A DNA stretch of 64,000 nucleotides from positions 1-64,000 of the forward strand of contig NZ_QLNP01000084.1 of assembly GCF_003261175.1 (NCBI RefSeq), written 5' to 3'. Below, one piece after another: positions 43,287 through 52,253 of the stretch. The notes below the pieces were generated by a model. The model was not told the origin of the DNA, searched no databases, and saw only the letters and a list, made by a program, of their open reading frames with translations. How positions within the stretch are numbered: the first letter of the stretch is position 1; the number at the start of each line of letters is the position of its first letter. The DNA comes from Arthrobacter globiformis. Its GTDB lineage: Bacteria > Actinomycetota > Actinomycetes > Actinomycetales > Micrococcaceae. A program made the position numbers and the translations under genes.

Positions 43287-45184
43287 GCGCAAACCCCTCC
43301 CACGCAAGCCCCGCCCGCTCCTCACGGCGGCCCAGGCCAGCTCGCCCGGCCAGGCCGGAGTCAGGGCTGCGGCGGACGCTGCGCTGCGTGCGCCCGCACC
43401 TGCGGGGCCACCGGTGGCTGATGGCGGGCGGATTCTCCGCCCTGGCGTTCGACGTCGTGTTCCGGCTCGTCGAGCCATGGCCGGTCAAACTCGTGGTCGA
43501 CGCCGTTTCCCGCGCACTGGGCGCGACGCTGCACAAGCCAGGACCCTCACTCGATGCCAGCGTCCAGACGCTGGTGCTGTGCGGCGCCTTTGTGGTGGCG
43601 ATCGCGCTGGGCCGGGCGGTGGCCAACTACTGGTCCGCGATCTGCTTCGCCCTGATCGGATCCCGGGTCGCCGCCGACTTGCGGGCCCGCGCCTTCCGCC
43701 ACGTCCAAAGCCTGTCCATGCGCCACCACACCCGGGCGTCCACTGGCGACACCGTCCAGCGGCTGGTGGGCGACGTGTCCCGCCTGCAGGAGGTCGCGGT
43801 CACCGCCGGCCTGCCACTGCTGGGCAACACCATCACCCTGGTCCTGATGACTGGCATCCTGCTGTGGCTCGACCCTCTGCTGTCCCTGGTGGTGTTCCTG
43901 GCCGGCGGAGTGTTCGCGCTGCTCTCCCGCGCCAGCTCCGGCCCCATCACCGCCGCCGCGGGCAGCTCCCGCAAGGGCGAGGGGCATCTTGCCACCACCG
44001 CTGCCCAGACCCTCGGCGCCATCCGCGAGGTGCAGGCCTACGGGCTCGAAGACACCATCAGCTCCGGCTTCCGCAAGAGCAACCAGGCCACCCTCGGCAC
44101 CGGCGTCGCGGCGCTGCGCCTGGCGGCCGGCTTGGAGCGGCGCACCGACGTGCTGATCGGCATCGCGACGGCGGTTGTCCTCGCCGGCGGTGGCTGGCGC
44201 GTCCTGGAGCACGCGATCACCCCCGGCGACCTGGTGGTGTTCCTGATGTACCTCAAAACCGGAATGAAGCCACTGAAGGACCTGGCCAAGCAGACCGGCC
44301 GGATCGCGCGGGCCACCGCCTCCGGTGAACGCGTCGCGGACCTCCTCGAAGCCCAGACCGACCTGCCTGAAGCCCCTCACGCCCGCCGCCTGGACAGCGC
44401 CCGCCCGGACATCGTCCTGGACAATGTCTCCGCCGGGCACGGCGCAGGACCTGTGCTGCACGGCATCAGCCTCACCATTCCAGCCGGCGAACACCTGGCC
44501 GTCCTTGGCCCGTCCGGCGCCGGCAAATCCACCCTCGCCAGCCTCGTCCTGCGCATGATCGACCCCAGCACAGGGTCCGTCCGGGTAGGCGGCGAGGACC
44601 TCCGCGGCCTCACCATCGCTTCCGTCCGCTCGCACGTGTCCATCCTGCTGCAGGACTCGGTGCTCTTCGGAACCTCGGTGCGGGACAACATCCGCTTCGG
44701 CCGGCTGGACGCCACGGACGCAGAGATCGAGGAGGCCGCCGTCCTCGCCCAGGCCGACGGTTTCATCCGCGCCCTCCCGGATGGCTACGACACCGTGCTG
44801 GGCGAAGCCGCGAAGGACCTCTCCGGCGGCCAGCGGCAGCGGATCGCCATTGCCCGCGCCGTCCTCCGGCAGGCGCCGATTGTCATCCTGGACGAGGCCA
44901 CCGCAGGGCTGGACCCCGTGTCGCGGAACGCCGTCCTGCAGGCCCTCGACACCCTCACCCGGGGACGCACCTCCATCACCATCACCCACGATGCCCACTC
45001 CGCGCGCTCCTGCGACCGCATCATCTGGCTCGAACACGGGCGCGTCGTCGAAACCGGGCGGCCCGACGACCTGCTCAGGGATTCCGGCTCCAGGTTCGCC
45101 CAGTGGATGGCGGACCAGGACCCGGGCGTGCCGGATCGTCCCGGCGGGGTTGATCAGGGCGAAGCCAGGCAGGTGGTGCCGTGA
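43283..45184 (+). CDS. ABC exporter (fused TM and ATPase)
   Basis: This 633-aa half-size exporter has about six TM helices (about 45-340), Walker A GPSGAGKS, signature DLSGGQRQR and Walker B IVILDEATAGLD. It probably acts as a homodimer. Its position inside the glycosyltransferase operon suggests it flips or exports a glycolipid or glycoconjugate. It overlaps both neighbours by 4 bp. The N-terminus is basic and Pro/Arg-rich. Confidence 0.9.
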   Translation: MSANPSHASPARSSRRPRPARPARPESGLRRTLRCVRPHLRGHRWLMAGGFSALAFDVVFRLVEPWPVKLVVDAVSRALGATLHKPGPSLDASVQTLVLCGAFVVAIALGRAVANYWSAICFALIGSRVAADLRARAFRHVQSLSMRHHTRASTGDTVQRLVGDVSRLQEVAVTAGLPLLGNTITLVLMTGILLWLDPLLSLVVFLAGGVFALLSRASSGPITAAAGSSRKGEGHLATTAAQTLGAIREVQAYGLEDTISSGFRKSNQATLGTGVAALRLAAGLERRTDVLIGIATAVVLAGGGWRVLEHAITPGDLVVFLMYLKTGMKPLKDLAKQTGRIARATASGERVADLLEAQTDLPEAPHARRLDSARPDIVLDNVSAGHGAGPVLHGISLTIPAGEHLAVLGPSGAGKSTLASLVLRMIDPSTGSVRVGGEDLRGLTIASVRSHVSILLQDSVLFGTSVRDNIRFGRLDATDAEIEEAAVLAQADGFIRALPDGYDTVLGEAAKDLSGGQRQRIAIARAVLRQAPIVILDEATAGLDPVSRNAVLQALDTLTRGRTSITITHDAHSARSCDRIIWLEHGRVVETGRPDDLLRDSGSRFAQWMADQDPGVPDRPGGVDQGEARQVVP

Positions 45185-46494
45185 ACGCCTCACCTTCCGG
45201 ATTCAGCAATCCGGACCAGTCCCTGGCCAGCCGCGACGCCGCGCTGCCTGCCCTTTCCTGGCTGCTGGACAACGGCCGCTTGTCCCAACTGCTCGGCGAG
45301 ACCGTGCGCGTCACCCGCGTCCGCTACAAGCCGGGCACTTCACTGCTGGTGGCTTTCCGCAGGATCCGCAGCGGCAGCTTCGACTACGGCTGGGCCTATA
45401 CCCTGGCCGCCCCCGCCGCCAAGCTGCTGCGGCGCGAAAGCACCTCACGGTCCCGCGGCGGGAACATGCGCGTCCTCCGGCCGGTCCCCGGGCAACAGGA
45501 CACGCTGGTGGCGGTAGGCGGAGTGGAGGACGACTGGGCCCTGTACAAGAATCTCCTGTGGCTGCGCGAGCACGGCGCCGAACGGCTGGGCATTTCGAGC
45601 AGACAGGGCGGGACTCTGCTGGCGGGCGGCAGCGTGCTGCGGTACAAGCCGGAACGGCGGCTGGTGCTGTCCGCGCACCAGGCGAGCACCGCCGTCGTAA
45701 TTAAGGCCGCAGCGAAACCTGCCGCCGCCGGACAGCAGAGCCACTTCCTGGATCGCCTCCGTCTTCACGGGGTCCCGCTGCTCCCCCAGCTGGGGGACGC
45801 GGAGTGCCTGGACCACGGCATCAGCGCCTGCGTCGCCTGGGGCGGCGGTGACCTCGCCGGGCTCGACGACGAGTCGGGCGCCTTCGCTGCCGGGGAAGCC
45901 CTGGCCAGGCTGCACGGGGTTGCTGATCCCCACCTCCAGGACGGTGCGGGGAGCTGGCCAGCGGGAATCACCACGCAACTGCAGGCCACCCGCAACATGG
46001 TTTCCTCCCTCCTGCCTGCGCTGGAGGAACCGGCCAGGCGCATCGAAGCCGAGCTCAGTGCACTGCTGCTGAACGGCGGCCAGCCCGGCCAGGTGCTCGT
46101 GCACGGCGACTTCTCACCCGATCAGGTACTGGTAGGGGGTTCGGAGGTGCGCCTCATTGACTTCGACCGGGCACACGCCGGGACGGCCGAGGCCGACCTG
46201 GGATCGTTCGCCGCGGCAGAAGAGACGGTGCTGCCCGCTTCCGGGGGCGCTCCTGCCAGCGGAGGATCGGCAGGCGGTGCATCTGCCCGCGGCGGGTCTG
46301 CCGGCGGCCCCAAAACGGCCGGTCTTATGGACGGCTACCTCCAGGCGGGCGGGCGCTTCACGCAAGCCGGGGTGGATGCGTGGGCGGCCTTTCGGCTCTT
46401 CAACAGCAGCGTTGACCCCTTCCGCGACCGGTCCCCGGAATGGGCCGCAGACATGTCATGGCATCTCAGCAGGGCAAGGGAGCTGATCACATGA
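45181..46494 (+). CDS. APH-fold phosphotransferase with Gly/Ser/Ala insertion
   Basis: This 437-aa aminoglycoside-phosphotransferase-fold protein has the catalytic loop HGDFSPDQ (about 308-315) and the metal Asp in LIDFDRAH (about 326), as in APH and choline/homoserine kinases. Between them and the C-terminus lies a low-complexity segment of about 30 residues with GGSAGG/ASGG units. In a sugar operon it may phosphorylate a sugar, aminosugar or lipid carrier rather than an antibiotic. It is coupled to both neighbours by ATGA. Confidence 0.8.
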   Translation: MNASPSGFSNPDQSLASRDAALPALSWLLDNGRLSQLLGETVRVTRVRYKPGTSLLVAFRRIRSGSFDYGWAYTLAAPAAKLLRRESTSRSRGGNMRVLRPVPGQQDTLVAVGGVEDDWALYKNLLWLREHGAERLGISSRQGGTLLAGGSVLRYKPERRLVLSAHQASTAVVIKAAAKPAAAGQQSHFLDRLRLHGVPLLPQLGDAECLDHGISACVAWGGGDLAGLDDESGAFAAGEALARLHGVADPHLQDGAGSWPAGITTQLQATRNMVSSLLPALEEPARRIEAELSALLLNGGQPGQVLVHGDFSPDQVLVGGSEVRLIDFDRAHAGTAEADLGSFAAAEETVLPASGGAPASGGSAGGASARGGSAGGPKTAGLMDGYLQAGGRFTQAGVDAWAAFRLFNSSVDPFRDRSPEWAADMSWHLSRARELIT

Positions 46495-47600
46495 ACTGGC
46501 ATCCTCCTGTCCCCCGCCGGGTAACCGACGCTGAAGGACGCGTCTGGTCGGTCCAGCGCGCATGGCCCGGCACCACGGCGGGCCGGTACATCTTGGAAGT
46601 CCGCACACCGGGCCGGCCCGGTGTGCTGGCGGGACTTTACCGCGAGGGCCGGTTCGACCCTGTCACGGTGAATGACCGCCGCCTGCCCGCTCTGGCCGGA
46701 GAGTCATCCAAGGGCGAAGTTGTGGTTCACCGCGCCCACAGACGTGCCGTGCTGCGCACTCCGGTGAGCTACATCAAGGTGCTTCCACCCGGGTGGGCGC
46801 CGAACGCGGCAGCCAGCCACACCATTGCGGCCGCTCCCCTGGCCGGGGCCGGCTTCAACACGCCCCGCCTCATCACCGCCGGGCGGGACGTCCTGGTCTT
46901 CAGCCCCGTCCCCGGCCGCTCCTTCTATGAGCTCGGCCAGGACCAGACCGGAATCACGGACGCGTTCTACGCCGCCAAGTGGGCGCAGTGGCAGCGGGCG
47001 TGGATTGAAACCGTGGCCAGTGCCAGCAGCCCGGCATTCCGGAGCAGCTTGGAGCGTCTCCCGCTGCATGACGCGGAGGAGGAAGCCGTCAGCCTGCGGC
47101 GTTGGATCGACCACTGGCTGCGCCACAGCGAGGGCATTGCCGAAGCTGCCGAGGCACGCGCTGCCCTTATGGTGCAGGCGGATGCAGTCACCGCCGCCCT
47201 CCTCGCCCAGCCCCGGGATCCTCTGGGTTGGGCTCACGGAGACCTGCACGAGAAGCAAATGCTCGGCACAGACCACCCGGGCGCCCCGGGCCTGCTGGAT
47301 TTCGACGAGTCCTGCCGGGCCGAGGCTGCCCTGGACTTGGCTAACTTGGACGTCCACGTGGAACTGAGGTGGCGGCAACACCTACTCACCACCGGCCGGT
47401 ACATCATCGCCCACGCCAGCATCATGTCCTCGGCCGAACGCCTTGACGTCAGCCCCGGCAGGCTTGCCGCCTATTGCGCGTCAGCACGCCTACGGCTGGC
47501 CTGCATTTACTCGTTCCGCCCGCTATGGGGACCGCAACGAGCGACGTATGCAACGTCGCTGGTTACGGCGCATCCGGAACAGACACGGTTTGGAACCTGA
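46491..47600 (+). CDS. Second APH-fold phosphotransferase
   Basis: This 369-aa protein has the kinase signature WAHGDLHEKQ (HGD at about 248-250) followed by LLDFDESCRAEAALDLANLD, the D-F-D metal site. The N-terminal half carries VTDAEGRVWSVQRAWPG and RYILEVRTPGRPGVLAGLY, with a Lys in SYIKVLPPGW that could bind ATP. It overlaps the previous gene by ATGA, and 1 bp separates it from ugd. Two adjacent APH-fold kinases within one glycan operon is unusual. Confidence 0.78.
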   Translation: MNWHPPVPRRVTDAEGRVWSVQRAWPGTTAGRYILEVRTPGRPGVLAGLYREGRFDPVTVNDRRLPALAGESSKGEVVVHRAHRRAVLRTPVSYIKVLPPGWAPNAAASHTIAAAPLAGAGFNTPRLITAGRDVLVFSPVPGRSFYELGQDQTGITDAFYAAKWAQWQRAWIETVASASSPAFRSSLERLPLHDAEEEAVSLRRWIDHWLRHSEGIAEAAEARAALMVQADAVTAALLAQPRDPLGWAHGDLHEKQMLGTDHPGAPGLLDFDESCRAEAALDLANLDVHVELRWRQHLLTTGRYIIAHASIMSSAERLDVSPGRLAAYCASARLRLACIYSFRPLWGPQRATYATSLVTAHPEQTRFGT

Positions 47601-47601
47601 C

Positions 47602-49008
47602 ATGAACAATTTCCCAACACAGGGCCCGGACGGGCTTTCCCTTTCCGTCCTGGGGACGGGCTATCTTGGCACAACGCATGCCGTCTGCATGGCCTTGATG
47701 GGGCGCCGGGTGGTAGGGATCGACGTCGATAGCGATAAGATCCGTTTGCTGTCGGGTGGAGAGCTGCCGTTCTACGAACCGGGGCTGGAGAAACTGCTGC
47801 GCCGGATGCTGGAGACCGGCAGGCTGAGCTTCACCACCGACTTCTCGGCGGCGGCCGACGCCGGAATCCATTTCCTCTGCGTCGGCACCCCGCAGATGCC
47901 CGATTCGCAGGCCGCGGACCTTCGCTATCTGGAGGCTGCCGTTTCCCTGCTCGCGCCGCACCTCGACCGGGAATGCCTCGTGGCCGGCAAATCCACGGTC
48001 CCGATCGGCACGGCGGAACGCCTCACATCGTTCCTGCAGCAAAACGCCCCGGCCGGCGCGGGCGTTGAGCTCGCCTGGAACCCGGAGTTCCTGAGGGAGG
48101 GGCACGCGGTAGAGGACACCCTGCACCCGGACCGGCTGGTGTTCGGCGTGCCCTCCGAGCGGGCCCGCGCACTCCTCGCCGCCTGCTACGCACCGATCAT
48201 CGCGGACGGCACACCGGTGGTGGTGACGGACCTCGCCACCGCCGAACTGGTCAAGGCCGCCGCGAATTCCTTCCTGGCCACCAAGATCTCCTACATCAAC
48301 GCGATGGCCGAAATCTGCGAAGCCACCGGCGCTGACGTCAACCAGCTCGCCACAGCCCTCTCCTACGACAGCCGGATCGGCGGCCGCTTCCTCAAACCAG
48401 GCCTCGGCTTCGGCGGCGGCTGCCTGCCCAAAGACATCCGCGCATTCACCCACCGGGCCAAAGAACTCGGCGTCGGGCAGGCCGTGGGCTTCCTGCAGGA
48501 AGTGGACGCCATCAACCAGCGCCGCCGCCAACGCACCGTGGACCTCATCACCGAAATGGCGTGCGGGGACCTCACGGGCGTGCAAGTCACCGTCCTGGGC
48601 GCCGCGTTCAAACCGGATTCGGACGATGTCCGGGATGCCCCGGCGCTGGACGTGGCCCGCATGCTCCACCAGGCCGGGGCGAAGGTCACGGTGTTCGACC
48701 CGAAAGCCATGGACAACGCCCGGCGCAGCTACCCGGACCTGGCCTATGCCGAGACCCTCGAGGCCGCCGTGACCGGGGCAGAGATCGTGGCGCTCCTGAC
48801 CGAATGGGACCTTTTCCGCCGCGCCGATCCAGTCGCGCTCGGCGCCCTGGTACAGCTGCGGAACATCGTGGACGGCCGGCACGCGCTGGACGCCGAAGCG
48901 TACCGCGCCGCCGGCTGGGACTACCGCGCACTCGGCGCCCCCAACCCACTGCCGGTGCGTGGTTCGCAGGGGCAGGTACTGGCCGGGCAGGTGGCACAAG
49001 AGGCGTAG
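47602..49008 (+). CDS. ugd: UDP-glucose 6-dehydrogenase
   Basis: This 468-aa enzyme oxidises UDP-glucose to UDP-glucuronate. It has the Rossmann motif LSVLGTGYLGTTHAVCMALM (about 13-32), GTPQ, the catalytic Thr/Glu/Lys region (KSTVPIGT, WNPEFLREG, KAAANSFLATKISYINAMAE) and the active-site Cys274 in FGGGCLPKD. Start at ATG 47602. It supplies a uronic acid donor, so the operon's product is likely glucuronate-containing. Confidence 0.95.
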   Translation: MNNFPTQGPDGLSLSVLGTGYLGTTHAVCMALMGRRVVGIDVDSDKIRLLSGGELPFYEPGLEKLLRRMLETGRLSFTTDFSAAADAGIHFLCVGTPQMPDSQAADLRYLEAAVSLLAPHLDRECLVAGKSTVPIGTAERLTSFLQQNAPAGAGVELAWNPEFLREGHAVEDTLHPDRLVFGVPSERARALLAACYAPIIADGTPVVVTDLATAELVKAAANSFLATKISYINAMAEICEATGADVNQLATALSYDSRIGGRFLKPGLGFGGGCLPKDIRAFTHRAKELGVGQAVGFLQEVDAINQRRRQRTVDLITEMACGDLTGVQVTVLGAAFKPDSDDVRDAPALDVARMLHQAGAKVTVFDPKAMDNARRSYPDLAYAETLEAAVTGAEIVALLTEWDLFRRADPVALGALVQLRNIVDGRHALDAEAYRAAGWDYRALGAPNPLPVRGSQGQVLAGQVAQEA

Positions 49009-49032
49009 CGGGCGTCCGGTACGTCGCCCGCT
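49007..49032 (+). terminator. Weak hairpin after ugd
   Basis: AGCGGGCG (49007-49014) pairs with CGCCCGCT (49025-49032), followed by CTTGGTTG, not a clear T run. Possibly a weak terminator. Confidence 0.4.
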
Positions 49033-49046
49033 CTTGGTTGAATGCT

Positions 49047-49259
49047 TTAGAGTGCCGGGTCCGGCGTTCCCGCTGACTTGGTGCGGGTTTCCATCAGGTG
49101 CAGTTGCAGTTTCGCTTCTGCTTCCCGGCGCCGTTTGGCCTGCTCGCGTATCTTCCGTGTGGCTTCGGAGCCTTCGGAGTGGATCAGTCCGGCCGTTCGG
49201 TTACGGGGAGCGCCACCGCCGGAGGGTGCCGCCGCCATAAGTTCTTCGCTCATGCCCAA
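49047..49259 (-). CDS. Small basic coiled-coil-like hypothetical protein
   Basis: This 70-aa leftward ORF has EGSEATRKIREQAKRRREAE forming an amphipathic basic helix, flanked by Gly/Ser/Pro segments. It is convergent with ugd. Codon use is plausible but no family is recognised and chance cannot be excluded. Confidence 0.45.
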   Translation of the reverse strand: MGMSEELMAAAPSGGGAPRNRTAGLIHSEGSEATRKIREQAKRRREAEAKLQLHLMETRTKSAGTPDPAL

Positions 49260-49499
49260 TGGTCACATGGGCGTGACCTTGCGGGAAGATCTGTGACCGG
49301 ATCGAAACCTGGCGGCATTCATAAGGGCCGGCGGCGTTTTGGGAAGGCGCCCCGGGCTCGTAAGGATCGCTCTCCGGGGCTCGTGCCGTCGGCCCCACCT
49401 TCATTTTACGAGCCTGCAGCCCCGCGAAACAGGGGTTTTTTCGGTTTCCTGCCAGAGAACCGCTACCCAGCCACCGACAAGTGCCGCCCCACTTTCATT
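49260..49499. other. Intergenic region without a recognised gene
   Basis: No supported coding sequence. An inverted element, GCAGCCCCGCG...GGGGTTTTTT, near 49419-49441 has a T run and could terminate rightward transcription. Confidence 0.35.
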
Positions 49500-49513
49500 T
49501 CGGAAATTTCCGA
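49500..49513. promoter_or_regulatory. Palindromic operator upstream of ArsR gene
   Basis: TCGGAAATTTCCGA is a perfect 14-bp palindrome ending 14 bp before the GTG start of the ArsR-type gene. This suits autorepression by the ArsR dimer. Confidence 0.6.
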
Positions 49514-49527
49514 CATATTCTACAAAC

Positions 49528-49851
49528 GTGCCTCCCGACATCTTCGGCGCCCTGGCCAACCCGGCACGGCGCACCATCCTCGACGAACTCCGGAACGGGC
49601 CGCGGACAGCCGGCGACCTCACGGGGCTGCTTGAGCAGAGCCGCTCCGCAGCGTCGGAACACCTCGCCGTGCTCCGCGAGGCCGGGCTGATCCAGGAGGA
49701 GCGGCAAGGAAGGCACCGGGTGTATCACCTGCAGGCTGCCGGCCTGGCCGAGGTGGGCGGCTGGCTGAAGCACTACGAGCACTACTGGAACCGGCGCCTG
49801 GATGCGCTGGGCAACCTACTGGCCGAACTATCGGAAGAAGAGAACCCATGA
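49528..49851 (+). CDS. ArsR-family transcriptional regulator
   Basis: This 107-aa winged-helix protein starts at GTG 49528 (PPDIFGALANPARRTILDEL). Recognition helix in LEQSRSAASEHLAVLREAG and wing EERQGRHRVYHLQ. It lacks the metal-binding Cys motif, as usual for ArsR proteins paired with SRPBCC genes. Its stop overlaps the SRPBCC start (ATGA). It probably autorepresses through the upstream palindrome. Confidence 0.9.
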   Translation: MPPDIFGALANPARRTILDELRNGPRTAGDLTGLLEQSRSAASEHLAVLREAGLIQEERQGRHRVYHLQAAGLAEVGGWLKHYEHYWNRRLDALGNLLAELSEEENP

Positions 49852-50261
49852 CCGACAATACGATCCGCCTCACCCGCCACTTCCCGCACCCGCCGGGGGC
49901 AGTCTGGAAAGCACTCACGACGCCGGACCTGCTCGCCCGCTGGTGGGCGCCGGGCAACATCGCCCCCGCCGTCGGCCACCGATTCACCCTCGACATGGGC
50001 GCTTGGGGCACGCAGCAGTGCGAAGTCCTCCGTGTCGATCCCGGCACGTCGATCAGCTTCCTCTTCGCCGAAGGCGGCCTGGACACGACTGTCACGTGGA
50101 CGCTTGAAACCGTCCAGGACGGAACGGTCCTGCACCTCGAGCACGCCGGATTCAACCTCGACACTCCCATGGGCCAGCAGGCCTTCGAGGGCATGGGCAA
50201 CGGCTGGCCAGGTGTGCTGTCCCGGATTGACGGCGTCCTCGTCGACGCGGCGCGGGCGTAA
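49848..50261 (+). CDS. SRPBCC/AHSA1-domain protein
   Basis: This 137-aa protein of the AHSA1 (activator of Hsp90 ATPase 1 C-terminal-like) family has ITLTR-type HFPHPPGAVWKALTTPDLL, WWAPGNIAPAVGHRFTLDMG and HLEHAGFNLDTPMGQQAFEG. The ArsR + AHSA1 pair is common in bacteria, where the SRPBCC protein may bind or remove a hydrophobic ligand. It is coupled to the ArsR gene by ATGA. Confidence 0.9.
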   Translation: MTDNTIRLTRHFPHPPGAVWKALTTPDLLARWWAPGNIAPAVGHRFTLDMGAWGTQQCEVLRVDPGTSISFLFAEGGLDTTVTWTLETVQDGTVLHLEHAGFNLDTPMGQQAFEGMGNGWPGVLSRIDGVLVDAARA

Positions 50262-50295
50262 CGCCCCAGGGAAAAATACAGACCTCAAACATCAG

Positions 50296-50329
50296 GAAGG
50301 GCCGGCACCTCAAGTGCCGGCCCTTCTTT
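50296..50329 (+). terminator. Rho-independent terminator
   Basis: GAAGGGCCGGCAC (50296-50308) pairs with GTGCCGGCCCTTC (50314-50326), 5-base loop, followed by TTTC. It ends the ArsR/SRPBCC operon. Confidence 0.85.
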
Positions 50330-50423
50330 CGCTTTCGGCGGCCTCCAGAATGCCATCGCCACCGTCGTCCCCTTCCCCTGACCACTCCCCTTGACTACCC
50401 CACCACCCTTTCCCTACACTTTT

Positions 50424-50457
50424 CATAAAGCAGAATCTAAATTCCACAAAGCGGAAA
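50424..50457 (+). promoter_or_regulatory. Candidate operator upstream of hyi
   Basis: AAAGCAGAATC and AAAGCGGAAAC occur as direct repeats about 18-19 bp apart. TTCC-ACAAAGC-GGAA (about 50439-50453) forms an inverted repeat. This lies 60-90 bp before the hyi start and is a plausible site for an AllR/IclR-type regulator of the glyoxylate operon. Confidence 0.4.
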
Positions 50458-50516
50458 CGGTATGCAGGCCGCAAAGCAGGGAAGATAGATCAAAGCCCCT
50501 CCCGGAAGGACCTACG

Positions 50517-51317
50517 ATGACGTACACAGTGAACTGCTCCATCCTCCTGACGGAGCTGCCCCTGCTCGAGCGCCCGGCAGCCGCGAAAGCGGCAGGTTTC
50601 GACGCCGTCGAGTTCTGGTGGCCCTTTGAGACCTCAGTCCCTTCCGACGCCGAGACCACGGCTTTCGAGCGCGCCATCACCGACGCCGGCGTCCAGCTCT
50701 CCGGCCTGAACTTCAACGCCGGCAACATGCCCGGCGGCGACCGCGGCCTGGTGTCCTGGAAGGGACGCTGCTCCGAGTTCAAGGACAACATCGACGTCGT
50801 CGCCGGCATCGGCGAGCGCCTCGGCTGCACCGCCTTCAATGCCCTCTACGGCAACCGCCAGGAGGAATTCCGCCCGGAGGAGCAGGACGAACTCGCAGCC
50901 AAGAACCTGGCCGCGGCTGCCGAGGGCGTGGCCCGCATCGGCGGCACCGTCCTCCTCGAACCCGTCAGCGGAGCCCCGCGCTACCCGCTCCTCAAGGCCC
51001 AGGATGCGCTCGATGTGATCGCCCGGGTCAAGGCGGAATCCGGCGCCCAGAACATCAGGCTGCTCGCGGACTTCTACCACCTGGCCGTCAACGGCGACGA
51101 CGTCGCCGCGGTCATCGAGAACCACGCCAAGGACTTCGGACACATCCAGATTGCCGACAACCCCGGCCGCGGGGCTCCCGGAACCGGCGAGCTTCCCCTC
51201 GGCGAGTGGATCGCCCGCAGCCGCGAACTCGGCTACGACGGCTACATCGGCCTCGAATACAAGGAACCGCAGGAAACCGCCTTCAGCTGGGCGATCCGCG
51301 AACACGCCGCCAACTAG
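50517..51317 (+). CDS. hyi: Hydroxypyruvate isomerase
   Basis: This 266-aa TIM-barrel enzyme of the AP-endonuclease-2 superfamily has CSILLTELPLLERPAAAKAA, FNALYGNRQEEFRPEEQD, LLEPVSGAPRYPL (metal Glu) and GHIQIADNPGRGAPGTGEL and GYIGLEYKEP (metal Glu). It interconverts hydroxypyruvate and tartronate semialdehyde. Start at ATG 50517 after GGAAGGA. It leads the glyoxylate operon hyi-glxR-gcl-glxK-allB. Confidence 0.93.
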   Translation: MTYTVNCSILLTELPLLERPAAAKAAGFDAVEFWWPFETSVPSDAETTAFERAITDAGVQLSGLNFNAGNMPGGDRGLVSWKGRCSEFKDNIDVVAGIGERLGCTAFNALYGNRQEEFRPEEQDELAAKNLAAAAEGVARIGGTVLLEPVSGAPRYPLLKAQDALDVIARVKAESGAQNIRLLADFYHLAVNGDDVAAVIENHAKDFGHIQIADNPGRGAPGTGELPLGEWIARSRELGYDGYIGLEYKEPQETAFSWAIREHAAN

Positions 51318-51361
51318 TCCCCACCCGCGCACCACAAACAGACTTCAGAAAGAGAACCATC

Positions 51362-52240
51362 ATGAGCAACGTTGCAGTCATCGGACTCGGAATCATGGGC
51401 CTGCCCATGGCCATCAACCTCGTCAAGGCCGGCCACACCGTCACCGGCTTCAACCGCAGCCAGGACAAGATCGACAAGCTCGTCTCCGAAGGCGGCAAGG
51501 GCGCCTCCAGCATCGCGGACGCCGTCAAGGACGCCGACGTCGTCATCACCATGGTGCCGGACTCCCCCGACGTCGAAGGCGTCGTCAGCGGCCCCGACGG
51601 CGTCTTCGCCAACGCCAAGCAGGGCACCCTCTGGATCGACGCGTCCAGCATCCGCCCCGACGTCGCCAAGCGCCTCTCCGACGACGCCACCGCAGCCGGC
51701 ATCCGCCCCCTCGACGCCCCGGTTTCCGGCGGCGAACAGGGCGCCATCGACGCCGTCCTCTCCATCATGGTCGGCGGCGACAAGGCCGACTTCGAGGCAG
51801 CACAGGACGTTTTGAACGCCGTCGGCAAGACCATCGTCCACGTCGGCCCCTCCGGCTCCGGCCAGACCGTCAAGGCAGCCAACCAGCTGATCGTCGCGGT
51901 CAACATAGAGGTCCTCGGCGAGGCCATCGCCTTCCTCGAGGCCTACGGCGTGGACACCGACGCCGCCCTCAAGGTCCTCGGCGGCGGCCTGGCCGGTTCA
52001 AAGGTCCTCGACCAGAAGGGCCAGAAGATGCTCGACCGCAACTTCGACCCCGGCTTCCGCCTCGCCCTGCACCACAAGGACCTGGGCATCATCACCTCCG
52101 CCGCCCGCGAAGCCAACGTCTCCATCCCGCTCGGCGCCGTCGTCGCCCAGCTCGTCGCCGCCACCGTCAACCAGGGCGACGGCGGCCTGGACCACTCGGG
52201 ACTCTTCAAGCAGGTCCTGCAGCTCAGCGGCCGGGAGTAA
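51362..52240 (+). CDS. glxR: Tartronate semialdehyde reductase
   Basis: This 292-aa beta-hydroxyacid dehydrogenase begins MSNVAVIGLGIMGLPMAINL (NAD(P) loop), followed by DAPVSGGEQGAIDAVLSIMV (substrate signature) and VKAANQLIVAVN with the catalytic Lys. It reduces tartronate semialdehyde to D-glycerate. It follows hyi by 45 bp and precedes gcl by 133 bp. Confidence 0.93.
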   Translation: MSNVAVIGLGIMGLPMAINLVKAGHTVTGFNRSQDKIDKLVSEGGKGASSIADAVKDADVVITMVPDSPDVEGVVSGPDGVFANAKQGTLWIDASSIRPDVAKRLSDDATAAGIRPLDAPVSGGEQGAIDAVLSIMVGGDKADFEAAQDVLNAVGKTIVHVGPSGSGQTVKAANQLIVAVNIEVLGEAIAFLEAYGVDTDAALKVLGGGLAGSKVLDQKGQKMLDRNFDPGFRLALHHKDLGIITSAAREANVSIPLGAVVAQLVAATVNQGDGGLDHSGLFKQVLQLSGRE

Positions 52241-52253
52241 AGCACCCCGCTAA

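Noticed and set aside
45181-47600. Aminoglycoside resistance genes
   Set aside because: Only the general APH kinase fold is seen. The context is a glycan operon, so a resistance function is not supported.
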